From DATNPH01 sp036703315 (GTDB taxonomy: Bacteria > Cyanobacteriota > Cyanobacteriia > Cyanobacteriales > Coleofasciculaceae), in the NCBI GenBank assembly GCA_036703315.1, contig DATNPH010000084.1, positions 1 through 26,064 on the forward strand: DNA of 26,064 nt. Reading direction: 5' to 3'. Of this stretch, positions 24,084 through 26,064 are shown piece after piece. How positions within the stretch are numbered: the first letter of the stretch is position 1; every line of letters starts with the position of its first letter. The notes under the pieces were generated by a model, which was not told where the DNA came from, did no database searches, and saw nothing but the letters and a program-made list of their open reading frames with translations. Made by a program: the position numbers and the translations under genes.

Positions 24084-24785
24084 ATGAACGGAAAAATCCT
24101 CCTGACATCCTTTCAAACCTGGTTACCCCATCAGAAATCTAACGCTTCGGATGATTTATTAGAAGCGATCGCTCAGCTAGATAACCTTTCTCCCTGCTTG
24201 ACTTTCTTGAGACAGTTGCCAGTTGATGTTCCCCAAGCGATGCATCGTGTTCTTGCCAAAATCGACGAACTGCAACCTGATGGAATTATTTGTTGTGGCA
24301 TGGCAGAGACTCGCCCAAAATTAACAGTAGAATCTTGCGCGACTTGTGGATATGCCTCTTACCGAATCCGTTTATATGGTTACTGCCTGTCGATTTGCAA
24401 ACGTTTGCGCTTAAAAGGGCTTCAAGCTTTTCTACAAAGCTTACTTGTAAGAAGTAATCAACCGGAACGAATATTAATCAAAACATCTGTGGATTTAGAG
24501 AACTTAGTGGCTGATTTAGCTAGGACAGAGATTAGCCATGATGCTGGTAAGTTTGTCTGTGAGGGATTGTATTTCCAAGTTTTGAAGTATCTCAGAGAGC
24601 GCAACCTGAACATCTACTGTATCTTTGTCCACGTCCCTGTTCTAACTCCAGACAATACATCTGGTATCCTGGCAGACTTCCAGATGATTATCGAGAAAAT
24701 GGCATCTTTGGTTGGAACTGATGGTAATGGAAATCTTGACAGCGCCGCCTGCGGACTTGGAAACAGTTCAAGAGATTCTGAGTGA
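24084..24785 (+). CDS. Pyroglutamyl-peptidase I-like protein (peptidase C15 family)
   Basis: The 233-residue product matches the C15 fold, which removes N-terminal pyroglutamate. The start KILLTSFQTWLPHQKSNAS corresponds to the family's FGPF-type N-terminus. The catalytic triad can be placed as Glu83 (KLTVES), Cys159 (SHDAGKFVCEG) and His183 (FVHVPVL). The Cys-His spacing of 24 equals that of characterised enzymes (Cys144, His168), while the Glu-Cys spacing is about 13 longer. The region at about 85-125 is Cys- and Arg-rich (CATCGYASYRIRLYGYCLSI) and resembles no part of the family I know. The C-terminus has a short Gly/Ser/Asn-rich extension. The gene is divergent from hisH with 64 bp between starts. 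The family assignment is good; activity may be altered by the odd middle segment. Confidence 0.78.
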   Translation: MNGKILLTSFQTWLPHQKSNASDDLLEAIAQLDNLSPCLTFLRQLPVDVPQAMHRVLAKIDELQPDGIICCGMAETRPKLTVESCATCGYASYRIRLYGYCLSICKRLRLKGLQAFLQSLLVRSNQPERILIKTSVDLENLVADLARTEISHDAGKFVCEGLYFQVLKYLRERNLNIYCIFVHVPVLTPDNTSGILADFQMIIEKMASLVGTDGNGNLDSAACGLGNSSRDSE

Positions 24786-24924
24786 GGCTCAGACTTGTTT
24801 GCATTCTTGTAGCATTCAACAGTCGGTTGGTGTATCTTCACACGAAGCGATCGCGCTTCACATTGAGCCATACAAATTATTAAGTTTTGACTTCTACCTC
24901 TTGACTTTTGACCTTCAAGTCGTG

Positions 24925-25407
24925 TTATCGACCCAATAATTGCTGAAACCTAGCTCTTAAGTATGCTCGAACCGGAAATTGATAAAACTCCAGCACCAGC
25001 CAACCGACAATTGCCAGATGCAACAAAAAAGTTAACCCAGTCCAAGCAATGGGTAGCCAAGCCAGAGTGCTATCAGGACTTGGAGGAAACGTATAAGCGG
25101 TTAGTCCAATTATGCTAGCTGGCAAGACAATAAACGATACGGCAAACAGCCAAGACGCCCATCCCCAGTCAACTCCCTCTAGGTGGGCTCCTTTCCAATT
25201 CCTGCCATTCCATTGCCAGATCAGGGGAGGATGCCGATCAGCCATTTTGAGTCGCTGTCTTTCTAGGTCAACAGTGAAAATGTGACGGCAGCAGTCACAA
25301 GCCATAGCATCCATCAACGGCATGCCTTTGAGCTGATTGATGCGACAGACAGGGCAGGGGTAAATGCCTTGATAGTTCAAATAGTTCTTGTTTGTTGAAC
25401 TGTGCAT
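24925..25407 (-). CDS. Zinc-ribbon-like two-span membrane protein, unknown function
   Basis: The likely start is ATG 25407; the frame continues upstream to 25527, but those 40 residues look non-coding. From 25407 the product has 160 residues. An N-terminal Cys-rich zinc-ribbon-like module carries CPVC (18-21) and CDCC with Cys37, Cys39 and Cys40 followed by His42. A Trp-rich linker is next, then two hydrophobic spans at about 84-106 (WLFAVSFIVLPASIIGL) and 115-140 (WLPIAWTGLTFLLHLAIVGW), and a basic C-terminus. It would be a membrane protein with a cytoplasmic metal-binding head. No enzyme motif is seen and no family is named with confidence. There is no clear Shine-Dalgarno site at either start. 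Confidence 0.7.
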   Translation of the reverse strand: MHSSTNKNYLNYQGIYPCPVCRINQLKGMPLMDAMACDCCRHIFTVDLERQRLKMADRHPPLIWQWNGRNWKGAHLEGVDWGWASWLFAVSFIVLPASIIGLTAYTFPPSPDSTLAWLPIAWTGLTFLLHLAIVGWLVLEFYQFPVRAYLRARFQQLLGR

Positions 25408-25527
25408 GTGAAAAGTAATCGTGTTAGTTTTGCACACTCTGGTGTCAGTTGAATTGTAGCGACCAGAAGGCTGGGCATGTACAGTTACTTTCACGATGAG
25501 TCGGCCGAAGGATAGAGACAAGAGCAT

Positions 25528-25783
25528 CCATCTTAAGCGTAAGCTTGAATATCCTCACCACTGTGATCAACGAGGTAACAAAGGGAACGAAAACGCAAGC
25601 TGACTAATTGAGCGTAGAGAGGATTGAGCTTACATAGCGGTGGAATATGTGCTGCTTTTCAACCAAATAATTTTAGATCGCGCTCAAACGGACATTGAGC
25701 TGGAATTACTTTAGAGAAAAATAACCTGCGATGAGATCTATTGGGTTTGTTGCATAAATTATCAATGAAATGGTGAGAAGTAC
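25528..25783. other. Non-coding stretch between the zinc-ribbon gene and the repeat
   Basis: About 250 bases with no convincing gene. A segment reading GGGTTTGTTGCATAAATTA near 25743-25761 resembles insertion-sequence terminal inverted repeats of the type GGxTTTGTTGCA, but no matching second end is seen. The minus-strand ORF crossing 25706-25936 overlaps the MITE-like repeat and is not supported. Confidence 0.4.
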
Positions 25784-25891
25784 TATAGCGGTTCTCGATT
25801 GAGTGCAATACAATCTTTCTTTGTCCTCCTTGTCTCCAAGAGTACCTTTCCCAGAATCTGGAGTATTACCATGCAAGTGAAAACCGCTATA
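25784..25891 (-). repeat. Complete MITE-like repeat, 108 bp, terminal TATAGCGGTT/AACCGCTATA
   Basis: The element has perfect 10-bp terminal inverted repeats: TATAGCGGTT at 25784-25793 and AACCGCTATA at 25882-25891. The arms remain similar for about 25 bp inwards. Read on the minus strand it begins TATAGCGGTTTTCACTTGC and aligns along its length with the copy at 8911-9020. It has no ORF. A flanking target duplication is not obvious. Confidence 0.8.
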
Positions 25892-25939
25892 TAGATCGCT
25901 GGAGTGCATTAAATCTACCGGAAGGAGGCTAATCAACAG

Positions 25940-26064
25940 GAAATAATTTGCTTATATTCGTTTATATATGCTAATGTTTACGGCATGGCATATATCCCAC
26001 TCAGAAAAGCGGTCGAATTTCTGGGTTTGCATCCCCATACGCTGAGGAAGTATGCAGATGAAGG
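25940..26064 (+). mobile_element. IS607-family insertion sequence, left part (cut by window edge)
   Basis: An AT-rich leader (TATATTCG/TATATATG type) precedes the start of an IS607-type serine recombinase. The left end of the element is not marked by inverted repeats, as is usual for this family, so the boundary is approximate. The accessory TnpB gene commonly found in IS607 elements would lie beyond the window. Confidence 0.5.
25985..26064 (+). CDS. tnpA: IS607-family serine recombinase TnpA, N-terminal 26 codons (partial)
   Basis: The window ends after 26 complete codons: MAYIPLRKAVEFLGLHPHTL followed by RKYADE. This is the MerR-like helix-turn-helix start of IS607 transposases, in which the segment AxxxLGxHPxTLRKYAD reads DNA before the serine-recombinase catalytic domain. 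That catalytic domain is outside the window. The call rests on the short but very characteristic motif. A plain MerR-type regulator is the alternative. Confidence 0.8.
   Translation, partial: MAYIPLRKAVEFLGLHPHTLRKYADE

Noticed and set aside
25408..25527. Upstream extension of the zinc-ribbon protein (first 40 codons)
   Set aside because: The extension has no family-like or structured sequence, and the ATG at 25407 gives a compact protein starting just before the Cys-rich module.
25706..25936. Minus-strand ORF of 76 codons
   Set aside because: It runs through the 108-bp inverted-repeat element and has no ribosome-binding site or recognisable domain.

Overview
The window comes from a cyanobacterial chromosome. 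The HIP1 octamer GCGATCGC recurs throughout, petG of the cytochrome b6f complex and a cytochrome cM-like gene are present, and so are cyanobacterial families such as DUF3386 and multi-PAS/GAF/GGDEF proteins. Several classes of short intergenic palindromic and heptamer repeats also fit a repeat-rich, probably filamentous cyanobacterium. The genus cannot be fixed from sequence alone.

Layout. 3-3020: the C-terminal part of a very large polytopic membrane protein. 3077-5173: a 61-residue single-span membrane protein, an exported protein, and a scar where an ArsC-like fragment abuts a 5'-truncated TauE/SafE transporter gene. 5237-8737: a six-PAS, GAF, GGDEF diguanylate cyclase whose GAF looks cyanobacteriochrome-like. 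9062-10310: a short GspF/PilC-like protein with a small membrane protein upstream. 10311-10660: a non-coding stretch full of perfect hairpins. 10661-19434: accessory block with a NACHT-type STAND NTPase, an orphan cytosine-C5 methyltransferase, a peptidoglycan-binding-domain protein, a DUF3386 exported protein (minus strand) and a patatin-like phospholipase with a membrane tail. 19603-25407: more housekeeping content, with an ABC exporter, a cytochrome cM-like protein, petG, rsmD, hisH, a pyroglutamyl-peptidase-like protein and a zinc-ribbon membrane protein. 25985-26064: the first codons of an IS607-family serine recombinase, so an insertion sequence begins at the right edge.

How it fits together. 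The most system-like part is the NACHT, methyltransferase and patatin block. STAND NTPases and patatin lipases are both recurrent in bacterial anti-phage immunity, and the NACHT and methyltransferase genes are adjacent and co-oriented (84 bp apart). Whether they act together is inference only. The second theme is repeats. A roughly 110-bp MITE-like element with TATAGCGGTT termini occurs at least twice, with a third partial copy. A palindromic element lies in frame inside the NACHT coding region, two nested inverted-repeat structures flank petG, and a heptamer array supplies the last codons of hisH. No rRNA, tRNA or CRISPR array was recognised.
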